Below, piece after piece: positions 1 to 8,669 of a DNA stretch of 43,364 bases. The notes below the pieces were generated by a model. It was not told where the DNA came from. It did no database searches and saw only the letters and a list, made by a program, of their open reading frames with translations. Made by a program: the position numbers and the translations under genes. This stretch comes from a virus, in the IMG/VR virus record IMGVR_UViG_3300000553_000086, positions 1-43,364 of that record; one strand, written 5' to 3'. Every line of letters starts with the position of its first letter. Position 1 is the first letter of the stretch.

Positions 1-1709
1 GTCCCAAGACCACTTGTATTAGTTGCGCCCGAAAATGTTGCACTGGCACCTGTGTGTACTGCACCAGTATTACCTATAGTACCTGCATAAATTGCAGCAG
101 CAGTTACCAAGTTACCGTTTACAGCACTTGCAGTGTTACCAATAGTAGTGCCAAGAATAGAGGTACCATTAATGGTTTGTCCATTTATAGCACCGCCCAT
201 AGTTAAGCTAGTCAGTGCACCAAGTGAAGTAATATTTGTTTGTGCTGTGGTTGATAGCGTTCCAGTTAATGTTGATCCCGTATTGCCAATTGTTCCAGCA
301 TATAGAGACACGGCATTGAAATTATTTGCGTATAATGCACCGCTTATACCTACACCACCACTAACTGTAAGTGCGCCAGTAGATGTTGAAGTGCTTATTG
401 CAGTACTAGTAATCAACATTGAACCTGGTAATGTTAAATTACCACCATAATCAATGCTCATTCTGGTAACACCTGGTGTATACCATCTAAAAGTACCAAA
501 ACTATTGTCTATTTGCCAGTTTGCCGAGGCATTACCGTTGAAAAATCCTATTCTTGCAGTTGCATTTAAGTTACCAATATAAACACCAGGCGTTGTTGTG
601 CTTTCGTTAAATGCACCATTTGCAACTAAATACCCACTAGCATTTATATTACCACCAACACCAACACCGCCGCCAATAACTAGTGCGCCAGTTGTTGTAG
701 AAGTAGAAACAGTTGTGCTATTAGAAACAAGATTGCCACTAACATAGTTGTACTGTAAATAAGTTGCACCACCAAATACACCAGCATTGCTGAATTGTAT
801 CATGGTGTTTCCGCCACCGCTTGCTCCACCACCAGCCGTTGCGCCGTTTGGATAATAGATACCGCTTGTTGTTACAATATTACCAACATACAAGTTACCA
901 CTTATACCAGCACTAGGAACAACGACTGCACCAGTTATAGTGCTAGTAGATGTTGTAGTACTATTAGATACAAGGTTACCACTTGTTAAGTTATATTGTA
1001 GATAGGTTGCACCAGTAAATGATCCACTGCTGTTAAATTGAACCATACTATTGCCACCACCAGCAGGAGTAGTGATAGGATTACCGTTGCTATAAAGATA
1101 ATAATTTCCGTAATGCGCATTTGCATTTATGTTACCAGTTACGCCAATACTTGGAGTAACTATAGCGCCAGTTGTAGTAGATGTACTAACAGTAGTACTA
1201 TTGCTTACAAGGTTACCACTTGTTTTATTATATTGTAGATAGGTAGCACCACCAAAAATACCGCCATCATTAAACTGAACAAAAGTATTAGAGCCGCCAG
1301 GATTTGTTGCACCAACTGCAGCAGTTAAACTAGTAAAAGTTATACCAGTCGTATCAATAATAATGTTACCAAGCGTAGTAACATAGTAAAATTTATTAGA
1401 ATAAGTTGTTCCTTCAGCAACATATGTCATTGCACCAGCAGAAAGACTATATGGCTGTGCAGCGTCTGTATCACGAACCCAAGTTCCGTTAGTACCAGTA
1501 CCAACAACTGTTACACGATAGATGCCGTTTTGAGAAGTGGTAGCTTGTCCTTGAACAAGAACGCGATCACCAACTACTAAAGTTACACCATCTACTATAT
1601 TTGGGGCACCAGTAGATAGCGATGTGATATTACTAGTAGAAGTTACTCTACAATTATTTTTAAAATCGCTGTCAAGGATGTCAAAAGCACGAAGTCTTGT
1701 TAAGGCCAT
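1..1709 (-). CDS. Tail fibre protein, 3' end cut by window edge
   Basis: An open frame runs from an ATG at 1709 to the left edge without a stop, so about 569 N-terminal codons are visible and the C-terminus is missing. The N-terminus starts MALTRLRAFDILDSDFKNN. It is followed by a segment (VVGDRVLVQGQ...NGIYRVT) found near the base of many phage tail fibres and collar proteins. After this come at least four degenerate copies of a beta-rich module with the core 'STSTTTGALVVSGGVGISG', the same module seen in the fibres at 1763-5377 and 8670-11756. The role is inferred: a trimeric tail fibre or short fibre involved in host contact. A late-promoter motif lies 20-26 nt upstream. Structural identity is fairly sure; which fibre it is cannot be said. 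Confidence 0.85.
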   Translation of the reverse strand, partial: MALTRLRAFDILDSDFKNNCRVTSTSNITSLSTGAPNIVDGVTLVVGDRVLVQGQATTSQNGIYRVTVVGTGTNGTWVRDTDAAQPYSLSAGAMTYVAEGTTYSNKFYYVTTLGNIIIDTTGITFTSLTAAVGATNPGGSNTFVQFNDGGIFGGATYLQYNKTSGNLVSNSTTVSTSTTTGAIVTPSIGVTGNINANAHYGNYYLYSNGNPITTPAGGGNSMVQFNSSGSFTGATYLQYNLTSGNLVSNSTTTSTSTITGAVVVPSAGISGNLYVGNIVTTSGIYYPNGATAGGGASGGGNTMIQFSNAGVFGGATYLQYNYVSGNLVSNSTTVSTSTTTGALVIGGGVGVGGNINASGYLVANGAFNESTTTPGVYIGNLNATARIGFFNGNASANWQIDNSFGTFRWYTPGVTRMSIDYGGNLTLPGSMLITSTAISTSTSTGALTVSGGVGISGALYANNFNAVSLYAGTIGNTGSTLTGTLSTTAQTNITSLGALTSLTMGGAINGQTINGTSILGTTIGNTASAVNGNLVTAAAIYAGTIGNTGAVHTGASATFSGATNTSGLG

Positions 1710-1728
1710 GTTTAATCTCTATGTGTAG

Positions 1729-1735
1729 TATTTAT
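1729..1735 (-). promoter_or_regulatory. T4-type late promoter (ATAAATA)
   Basis: The minus strand reads ATAAATAC, with its upstream edge 26 nt before the ATG at 1709. It matches the T4 late -10 consensus TATAAATA and the spacing of the other copies in this window. Confidence 0.6.
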
Positions 1736-1762
1736 TGATAGTTCACATAGAGATTAATGGGC

Positions 1763-4700
1763 TTAGATTGGCATATATGTTGGCATAAATGTAGCAGTTG
1801 CGCCACTAGTAGATGCCTGAGCAACAATATAAACTGTTCCGCCGCTGACATTAGCACCTACCGTTGCAACACCAGCACCAATATAAACATTGCTTACTAC
1901 TGAATAGTTTGATACAGTAGCATTTGATACTACTAGTAGTTCAGTGTTTTGAATAGCGCCGCTTGTTGCTTTTAACTTTATCAAGTATTTTGCACCAGTG
2001 AATGTGCTTGCACTGAATGAATCAACAATAGTGTTTGCGCCACTTGTAAGTGACACTGGATTCATCATTGGAGCAATACCGCCGCCAAAATAATTACTGC
2101 CGCCAGTTGCAGTATTTGCAATATAACGATAAGTTCCGTTGGTAGTTATATAGGCATTGCCTGTGCCAGCGCCACTGTCTTTGAGACCAACGACACTTGT
2201 GCCTGTTGCAATACTAGTAACAACTGAAGTAGAAACAATTGTTCTGGCATCAATAATATCAGTTGCTAGTGGAGCTTCAGTAAAGGTCAATGTTGTTCCA
2301 CTTACACTATACGCAGTAATTGGAATCTGTACTAGACCGTTAACAGAAACAATAACGCTGTTTGTTGTTCCGCTTTGGCTTAATGTAAATGCAACAGTTG
2401 ATCCATCACCAGTGAAGCTATCTTCTGATACAGTAGTATATGCTCCACTTGAACTTACCCAAGAAGATGAACCTGCACTATAATATTCTAACTGGTTAGT
2501 GTTGTTATTATAACGGAACATACCTGCAACGCCATTGCTTGGACGCTGTGCAGTTGAACCGCTAGGCAATATAATACTATCGGTTGAATTTATTTGTAAA
2601 CTAGCGTTACCAGTTATTAAGTTTGGCGCAATCTTGATACCAACCTGTCCAGTTACACCGTTTGTAACAAGCAGATTTTGATATCCAGATGCACTAGCGC
2701 CATGAACAACAAGGTTTGCAGCAAGCTGGTTAAAGTTAACATTTAAATTAGAATTGCCAACTGTATAAACACTTATATCGCCTGTATTTGCATATGGATA
2801 CACACTGCTTGAATACGCAGTTGGCGCAATAGTAGCCGTTGCAGCAGTGATATTTGCTCCGCTATAGATACTTCCAACTATACCAGCACCGCCTTGAACA
2901 ACAAATGCACCAGTTGCCGAACTTGTACTTGTTGTAGCAGTTTGGACAACAATGTTGCCGTTAGTTGCAATTATTGCAGCATCGGTAGCACCGCCATTTA
3001 TAACAAAGCGGATAGCATTGCTTGTGGTTGTTCCTAGAACAAGGTCACTGCTAGTTGATGTTAGATAAACATTGTTTGGTGCAGAGAGTGATCCGCTTCC
3101 ACTAAATCCACTGCTGTTCATACCAAAGTCACCATAGTATGTTGATGCAGTGCCTTGATCGTTGTTTACGATAAAGTCACTACTTGCTGATGAACCATTG
3201 TTAGTATTTTGTAAAATGTTTTGAATATAACCATTATAATTCTGTTGTCCCACATACTTGATGTTTGTATCGCTATATGAAAGTGTGCCAGCAAACACAT
3301 TGCTGCCCAGATAAATGTTACCAGTAACGCCTACGCCGCCTTGAACTTGCAGTGCACCAGTACCAGTAGATGTGCTATTTGTTCCACTATTGGCAATAAG
3401 ATAGCCAACAGTAGCAGCGTTACCACCATTAAAGTTCAGTGCATTAATATTTCCAGTAAGAGTTTGGCTTGCGCCAGTAAACACTGCGCCACTGTTACCA
3501 AATGTACCAGCGTTGACAGTAGGAGCACTCACTGTTCCTTGTGAATTAATAGTACTGGTTGTTGTAATTGTAGTAAATGCACCAGTTGATGCAGTAGTAG
3601 AACCAATTGGTGTATTTTGGATGCTTCCAGCATACAGAGAACCAGAAATACCAGCGCCGCCACTGATAACTAACGCGCCAGTTGTGGTAGAAGTTGCTGC
3701 ATTTCCACTAAGTGCAATAAGGTTACCAACTTTTACAGTATCATATATCAGATATGAGTTTGCAAGATCAGCAGAACCAGAAGGCTCACTGCGAAGATTG
3801 CTGAAGAAATACCAAGCATTATCAACATGGTTTCTTAGCAGACCAGTATGGTTATATCCTTCAAGCGCATCATACTTGTGGCTATAAAAACCAATTTCAT
3901 AATTGTAATTACTAATACCTGTTGCATCAAGATATACCATTGGCGAGTTAACACTCAATGCAGTATAACCAAGACTTGTTAGGTTAGCAACAACAAGATT
4001 ACCTGCAATATAAGAATCACCGCCAGCATAGAATCCACCTGTGATTTGTAATGCGCCTGCGCCACTGCCATAAGAGTTTGCAGTACCAGCAACATATACA
4101 GAACTTGCACCGTTGAGACCCATATTAATTGTAGTTGCAGCTTGACCAAGGTTAATAGTTGTTACACCACTATTGAATATGCTCGCTGTAGTTTGGTCTG
4201 TCACGATGCTAGCATTAGTATTAAGAGCCATGCCACCTGTAGTGGTAACGGTTGTAAATGCTCCGCTGTTTGCAGTATTAGCACCAATTGCACCAATAAA
4301 ATAACCAGCTATGTTACCACCAGCACTTGCTGTAAAGCTAGGTGCTTTTAAGTTATTATTAATTGTTGTAGTACCAGTTGTTGCGCCGATACTTGCAGTA
4401 GTTGCAGCACCAAATGCGTTTACAGTTGTAGAAATAGTATTGAATACAGTTGCAGTTGTACTGCTTGTATAAATTGTGCCGTTACCAGCAAGACCAAGAC
4501 CAGTGCCAACTATTAACTGACCACTTATACCCGTGCCACCAGTTACTACCAACGCACCAGTTGTTATAGTTGTACTTGCTGTACCACTTGCAGCAATTAT
4601 GTTACCAGCGGAATACAAGTTACCGCTAGTAGTTACAGTAGTAAATGTTCCAGCATTTGCAGTATTAGCGCCTATTCTTCCATTAAAATAAGCAATAACT

Positions 4701-5377
4701 TGGCCAGCGCCAGTGATAGTTCCCTGTGAAATTATTGTGCTAGTAGTAGTTAATGTCGAAAACGCACCAGTATTTGCACTATTGGCACCAATTGCGCCTG
4801 TTAGATAACCAGTTATCTGCCCACCACTGCTTGTCGTTACTGATGTAGCAACGACAGTGTTTGGAGTATTTGCGCCAATTGCAGTACCATCAATATATCC
4901 GCCAGTAATACGAACATTTGGTAAAGTTGCGTTTGTAAAATTTACAGATGTGATAGTAGCATTACCTGCAGCTAAACCATAAACTTGAAGGTTAGCAAAT
5001 CCACTATTATTAATTGTACCAAAAGTTGTGCCAGCAGTAGATTCAGTTGTGTACTGTAGTTGAAACTGCTGAGCAGCTTCTTCCCAAATTATGGCAGTGT
5101 TTGTTTGGTTACCACGACCAAAAATAAACCCAAGATCATAGCTTGGGCTACCGCTTTGGTTTCTGTTAACAACAACTAATGGATCGGCAATTACCAAGTT
5201 TGTAGTATCAACTGTTGTAGTAAGACCATTAACTGTTAAGTTACCAACAGTTAGGTTTCCACTATATGTAAAGTTTGATGCTAATAAGCCGCCCGTTATA
5301 CTAGCTGGCTGAAGTTTAGTGGCAGCATTAATATCACTGTTATAAACTTGGTTATTTCTTACTCTTGTGAGCGCCAT
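1763..5377 (-). CDS. Large tail fibre / structural protein, 1204 aa
   Basis: A beta-rich, Thr/Ser/Gly/Asn-rich, Cys-poor protein typical of phage tail fibres. It carries at least five degenerate copies of a 'STTTGALVISGGAGISGSLY' module, and an internal segment (NNNLKAPSFTASAGGNIAGY) whose DNA is identical over 95 nt to part of the gene at 8670-11756. Near residue 1000 there is a 'LPSGSTAQRPSNGVAGMFRY' phage-tail motif. It is followed by a 'FTGDGSTVAFTLS' beta domain shared with the genes at 11852 and 15759. The likely role is a shaft or adhesin component of the tail fibre network. It has its own late promoter at 5400-5406 and looks monocistronic. Family-level call is strong; the exact position in the virion is unknown. 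Confidence 0.85.
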   Translation of the reverse strand: MALTRVRNNQVYNSDINAATKLQPASITGGLLASNFTYSGNLTVGNLTVNGLTTTVDTTNLVIADPLVVVNRNQSGSPSYDLGFIFGRGNQTNTAIIWEEAAQQFQLQYTTESTAGTTFGTINNSGFANLQVYGLAAGNATITSVNFTNATLPNVRITGGYIDGTAIGANTPNTVVATSVTTSSGGQITGYLTGAIGANSANTGAFSTLTTTSTIISQGTITGAGQVIAYFNGRIGANTANAGTFTTVTTSGNLYSAGNIIAASGTASTTITTGALVVTGGTGISGQLIVGTGLGLAGNGTIYTSSTTATVFNTISTTVNAFGAATTASIGATTGTTTINNNLKAPSFTASAGGNIAGYFIGAIGANTANSGAFTTVTTTGGMALNTNASIVTDQTTASIFNSGVTTINLGQAATTINMGLNGASSVYVAGTANSYGSGAGALQITGGFYAGGDSYIAGNLVVANLTSLGYTALSVNSPMVYLDATGISNYNYEIGFYSHKYDALEGYNHTGLLRNHVDNAWYFFSNLRSEPSGSADLANSYLIYDTVKVGNLIALSGNAATSTTTGALVISGGAGISGSLYAGSIQNTPIGSTTASTGAFTTITTTSTINSQGTVSAPTVNAGTFGNSGAVFTGASQTLTGNINALNFNGGNAATVGYLIANSGTNSTSTGTGALQVQGGVGVTGNIYLGSNVFAGTLSYSDTNIKYVGQQNYNGYIQNILQNTNNGSSASSDFIVNNDQGTASTYYGDFGMNSSGFSGSGSLSAPNNVYLTSTSSDLVLGTTTSNAIRFVINGGATDAAIIATNGNIVVQTATTSTSSATGAFVVQGGAGIVGSIYSGANITAATATIAPTAYSSSVYPYANTGDISVYTVGNSNLNVNFNQLAANLVVHGASASGYQNLLVTNGVTGQVGIKIAPNLITGNASLQINSTDSIILPSGSTAQRPSNGVAGMFRYNNNTNQLEYYSAGSSSWVSSSGAYTTVSEDSFTGDGSTVAFTLSQSGTTNSVIVSVNGLVQIPITAYSVSGTTLTFTEAPLATDIIDARTIVSTSVVTSIATGTSVVGLKDSGAGTGNAYITTNGTYRYIANTATGGSNYFGGGIAPMMNPVSLTSGANTIVDSFSASTFTGAKYLIKLKATSGAIQNTELLVVSNATVSNYSVVSNVYIGAGVATVGANVSGGTVYIVAQASTSGATATFMPTYMPI

Positions 5378-5399
5378 TATCCATATACTCCGATAGGAG

Positions 5400-5406
5400 T
5401 ATTTAT
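5400..5406 (-). promoter_or_regulatory. T4-type late promoter (ATAAATA)
   Basis: The minus strand reads CATAAATACTCC, with its upstream edge 29 nt before the ATG of the 1204-aa fibre gene, in the short gap after the 2OG oxygenase gene. Confidence 0.65.
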
Positions 5407-5436
5407 GGTCTCAGAACTATTTTTATTAAGTTAAAC

Positions 5437-6036
5437 TTAGCGAAAGGCTGGTCCACTTGTCCAAGTAACCAAAGTTCTACGAACTCCGCTTGTAACTGGC
5501 GTAACTTTATGCAGCAGATAGCTTGGAAATGCTACAACTAAACCTTTTTGCTTCTTAACACTAGTTGGTTCAGTATCTGAATATATTTGTAGCTCACCGC
5601 CTTCATACTTTTCAGGATCGCTAAGCTGTAAAACTAAACTTAGCTTTCGTTGTGGCAAATCACCTCCTGGTCCTGAAATATCTACATGCGCATCATAGTG
5701 GCCGTTTTCTGTTCCATCATATATGGTGTATTGCAGTGCTTCAGCAAAACCAAATAGATCAAAATTAAAAAACTGACCATTTAATTTTCTAGCTATAAAA
5801 GCTAATCTGTCGTATACCCACAGCGTTTCATCTTCATTTGTAAGCCAACTTACTTTACTTTTACGAACAGTTTCATTGACTTTGAGACCGTCAGTGCTAC
5901 CAACTTTTGCTTCATTTGGTCTACGAATTTCACCAAGACGAATTATTTCATCAATTTCATCGTCATTGAAACCATTTTCCCAAGTTGCAAAAGATGTCGC
6001 CAATGCAAAAGAAGGCGATGGTAAAAAAGTATACAT
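5437..6036 (-). CDS. 2OG-Fe(II) oxygenase (prolyl-4-hydroxylase-like)
   Basis: A 199-aa protein with the double-stranded beta-helix signature of 2-oxoglutarate/Fe(II) dioxygenases of the P4Hc/PKHD type. The HxD iron ligands are H117 and D119 (in GHYDAHVDI), the distal His is H176 (YLLHKV), and the 2OG-binding Arg is R186 or R187 (GVRRTLVTW). All key residues are present, so it is probably active. The family hydroxylates protein side chains or small molecules; the substrate is unknown. It overlaps the preceding gene as TAATG, so it is translationally coupled. It is the last gene of an operon that begins with fibre genes, so modification of virion or host surface proteins is a reasonable but untested idea. 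Confidence 0.85.
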   Translation of the reverse strand: MYTFLPSPSFALATSFATWENGFNDDEIDEIIRLGEIRRPNEAKVGSTDGLKVNETVRKSKVSWLTNEDETLWVYDRLAFIARKLNGQFFNFDLFGFAEALQYTIYDGTENGHYDAHVDISGPGGDLPQRKLSLVLQLSDPEKYEGGELQIYSDTEPTSVKKQKGLVVAFPSYLLHKVTPVTSGVRRTLVTWTSGPAFR

Positions 6037-6755
6037 TATTTCTTCTCCACTAATTGATCACGATAGTAACTTTCGTGCGAAGCCATTTGTCGTTGAACTA
6101 ATTTTTGTTCATCATAATCTTTTTTGCTAAATTTAGCAATTTCATTTTTGTTTAATAACTCGCTTCTTTTAATAGGTATAGCTTGAACTAACGGCGTTCC
6201 AGCTTGCAATATACCAGTAAAGTTTGGTTTTTTAAAAATAAATGGGAAATTTATAAATTGAAAATATTTGTCAGTATCTACCAATCCACCAAAGCAAGTA
6301 AAATTAGAATCTTCACGATTGATAGGCGGAATAAACAGTGTACTCCAGCCTGGCGGAGTTTGAATTAACCAGTAATTCATGAATTTCATTGGTGGAAAAT
6401 CTGAGTGGGGGGCTGGTGTTTTTCTAGTGGTTACTTGTTTTTTATCGTGATTTGTTATTATTTCTTTATAAAAATTTGTTTTATATTCAACACCACTTGC
6501 ATCTTCATTGGTTACAATTTCAACATCTGCTGCAAGTGGAATAATATAACCGATACTCATTGCATCTAAGAATGGTATGCAGCGTTTTACTGTTGAATTT
6601 TTTAATTTTTCTTCTTCGTTAACTCGCATCGGAAGATGCTTGAACCAATCAGGTATATATTTTTTACTTGAATAAGGTTTAGGAATTACGCCCCAATCTT
6701 CTTCATGACAAATAAATTTTATTTGATTGTTCTTTCCAAAGAACGATTTTAGCAT
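6036..6755 (-). CDS. Conserved marine T4-like phage protein, DUF6065-like
   Basis: A 239-aa soluble protein with no signal peptide or membrane segment. It is rich in aromatic residues and Pro, with motifs such as 'PDWFKHLP', 'NYWLIQTPPGWSTLFIPP' and 'FPFIFKKPNFTGILQAGTPL'. I associate this pattern with a hypothetical family common beside 2OG oxygenases and tail genes in marine myoviruses (DUF6065-like, from memory and unverified). The C-terminal 40 residues are charged and helical. It overlaps the 2OG oxygenase start by one base (TAATG), so the two are likely coexpressed. No catalytic motif is recognised. Confidence 0.65.
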   Translation of the reverse strand: MLKSFFGKNNQIKFICHEEDWGVIPKPYSSKKYIPDWFKHLPMRVNEEEKLKNSTVKRCIPFLDAMSIGYIIPLAADVEIVTNEDASGVEYKTNFYKEIITNHDKKQVTTRKTPAPHSDFPPMKFMNYWLIQTPPGWSTLFIPPINREDSNFTCFGGLVDTDKYFQFINFPFIFKKPNFTGILQAGTPLVQAIPIKRSELLNKNEIAKFSKKDYDEQKLVQRQMASHESYYRDQLVEKK

Positions 6756-6770
6756 AGTTGAATACTTTCA

Positions 6771-6986
6771 TCAGTTTTGACCATTGCCTTGTCTATATGT
6801 AATGGTACCATTTGATTCAACATATGCTTTGCAGTTTCTTATTTCTTTTTCACCACGAAGTATATGATCGTCATGAAGTGAAAAGTGAAGATTTGAGACC
6901 CATTCTCGCAATTCTGCAGGAAGTTTATCAAAACACTTCATGACAATCATCATTCTATGTGCATCAAACTCATGGGTATTTAACAT
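6771..6986 (-). CDS. Small hypothetical protein, 71 aa
   Basis: A 71-aa protein beginning MLNTHEFDAHRMMIVMKCFD. It is His- and Met-rich in its first half and mostly helical by composition. No family is recognised. It starts inside the stop of the 102-aa gene (TAATG overlap), which supports real translation as part of the 11756-to-5437 operon. Confidence 0.6.
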   Translation of the reverse strand: MLNTHEFDAHRMMIVMKCFDKLPAELREWVSNLHFSLHDDHILRGEKEIRNCKAYVESNGTITYRQGNGQN

Positions 6987-7294
6987 TAAAGTTGAGTGAG
7001 TTCAATTAAATTGCTGCTAACCAATGCATCATAACCTATTAGAAAAACTGGTTTATTGATAGAATCATCAGTAACTTCAGTATAATGTACAAATGGAAAT
7101 TTGTCAACAACTAACCCTGGTATCCAAGTACTATAATTTGCAAAAAGGTCTGCGTGTTGCACCGGGTCCCAATATGAAAGATGAGTAAATTCAATATTAT
7201 TTGCCTTTAACCAATCATATGATTTTCTATTTTCATTGTTGTCTTCATACAGACCTGTGCAAAGATAAATGTCTTTAATTTTCGTGATACTCAT
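6986..7294 (-). CDS. Small protein, possibly thioredoxin-fold without CxxC
   Basis: A 102-aa protein. The arrangement 'KSYDWLKANNIEFTHLSYW' followed later by 'KFPFVHYTEV' recalls the helix-1/strand-2 and cis-Pro strand of glutaredoxin-like folds. The CxxC active site is absent; only one Cys (C12) is visible. The fold assignment is an inference of low certainty. The start ATG has a good ribosome site (CGGAGA) 5-6 nt upstream. It is the first of four small non-fibre genes inserted between fibre genes. Confidence 0.6.
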   Translation of the reverse strand: MSITKIKDIYLCTGLYEDNNENRKSYDWLKANNIEFTHLSYWDPVQHADLFANYSTWIPGLVVDKFPFVHYTEVTDDSINKPVFLIGYDALVSSNLIELTQL

Positions 7295-7313
7295 ATGTCT
7301 CTCCGTATTATGT

Positions 7314-8654
7314 TTATGGACCTTGATTAGCCCATGAAATTGTTATTGTGCCACTGTTTCCTGCGGTTCCTGCTGATCCTTGATTTCCAGCAGCGCCAGG
7401 CGCTCCAGTTGCACCTGTATTTACAACAGATGTACCGCCAGGTCCACCAGCACCGCCATTGCCACCAGCACCACCTGTTCCTGCATTTCCACCAGTGCCA
7501 ATAGTAACTGCATATGTAGTGAATGGTGTTACATTGTTATTATTAGTATTACTTGGTGAATTTCCGCCAGCACCGCCAGCACCGCCAGAATTACCTGCAC
7601 CGCCAGCACCGCCAGCATTTCCTGCAGTTCCTAGACCAAATGTTGTGCCAGGCGTTCCTGCGTTTCCAGGCGCACCTGCTGTTCCAGCGTTTCCAGGAGC
7701 GCCAGGAGCGCCAGGACTTCCATCTTCAACACCGCTTCCGCCGCCGCCGCCATTTCCACTAGCACCTACGCCAGTATTTTGAGCACCAGCATTTCCAGGA
7801 TCTCCACTAGCGCTAGGATCGCCACGACCTAAGTTGCTAAGGCCAACACCGCCGCCTCCACCGCCGCCACCAGCGCCGCCAGGCGAACCTGCATTTCCAG
7901 GCGTTCCTGCATTTCCGCCAGTGCCACCACTGCCAGCGCCGCCTGCAGTTCCTGCATTGCCGCCAGTACCAGCAGCACCTGCATTTCCGCCAGTACCGCC
8001 AGGAAAACTAACATTTTGTCCAAAATTAGTTGCGTTACCTGCGCCACCAACGCTGCCAGGCTGTGCAGTTCCGCCAACTATTCCAACCGATCCAACATTA
8101 CCACTTGCACCTGAAGTACCAGCAGTTCCCGCTTGTCCTGTCCAACTATTTGGTGCTGGACTACCTGCGCCACCACCGCCACCACCTCCACCTTGATAAT
8201 AACTGATAGGGGTATTATTACCTGCGCTACCGCCGCCGCCGCCATTTCCACCTGTACTATATCCAGTAGACCCGCCAGTTCCGCCGTTTTGAGCGGCAAA
8301 ATCGTTGCCACTGTTACTATGACCTGTTCCACCAGCATTTCCACCAGTTGCTCCACCTGCCCCACCAGGCGCACCAGCGTTTGATCCACCACCACCACCG
8401 CCGCCGCCTTTGCCGCCGATGCCTCCAGGACCACCAACACCCGCATTTCCTGTATTTCCAGGAGCGCCCGTGCTGCCAGTTCCGCCCTGCCCACCATAAC
8501 CGCCGTTGCCACCATATCCACCACTGCCGCCATTACCACCGCGACCAGTAAGTGTTACTTTACTAACCTTGAAAGGAGCAGTCCAAGTTAAACTGGTATT
8601 AAAAGTTGCCGTTCCAGCATTTACTCTAGTATTAAGAAGAAGTGCTCTGACCAT
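7314..8654 (-). CDS. Glycine-rich tail adhesin-like protein, 446 aa
   Basis: An N-terminal segment (TFNTSLTWTAPFKVSKVTLT) leads into about 330 residues dominated by Gly, Ala and Asn with GG, GNAG and GGAGG repeats. A short beta region (TPFTTYAVTIGTGG) follows, and the protein ends NSGTITISWANQGP. A beta-rich start and end around long polyglycine runs matches the plan of phage receptor-binding adhesins that form polyglycine-II helix sandwiches (such as the gp38 type of some T-even phages). The comparison is by architecture, not by alignment. The gene lies 15 nt after the fibre gene at 8670-11756 and is probably co-transcribed with it. Open frames on the other strand here are low-complexity shadows. 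Confidence 0.75.
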   Translation of the reverse strand: MVRALLLNTRVNAGTATFNTSLTWTAPFKVSKVTLTGRGGNGGSGGYGGNGGYGGQGGTGSTGAPGNTGNAGVGGPGGIGGKGGGGGGGGSNAGAPGGAGGATGGNAGGTGHSNSGNDFAAQNGGTGGSTGYSTGGNGGGGGSAGNNTPISYYQGGGGGGGGAGSPAPNSWTGQAGTAGTSGASGNVGSVGIVGGTAQPGSVGGAGNATNFGQNVSFPGGTGGNAGAAGTGGNAGTAGGAGSGGTGGNAGTPGNAGSPGGAGGGGGGGGVGLSNLGRGDPSASGDPGNAGAQNTGVGASGNGGGGGSGVEDGSPGAPGAPGNAGTAGAPGNAGTPGTTFGLGTAGNAGGAGGAGNSGGAGGAGGNSPSNTNNNNVTPFTTYAVTIGTGGNAGTGGAGGNGGAGGPGGTSVVNTGATGAPGAAGNQGSAGTAGNSGTITISWANQGP

Positions 8655-8669
8655 TATTAACTTCCTTTA

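Noticed and set aside
7459-8551. Long Pro-rich, Gln/His-rich and Ala/Val/Leu-rich open frames on both strands
   Set aside because: They are shadows of the glycine-rich gene at 7314-8654; their composition follows from GGN codons read in other frames, and they lack ribosome sites.
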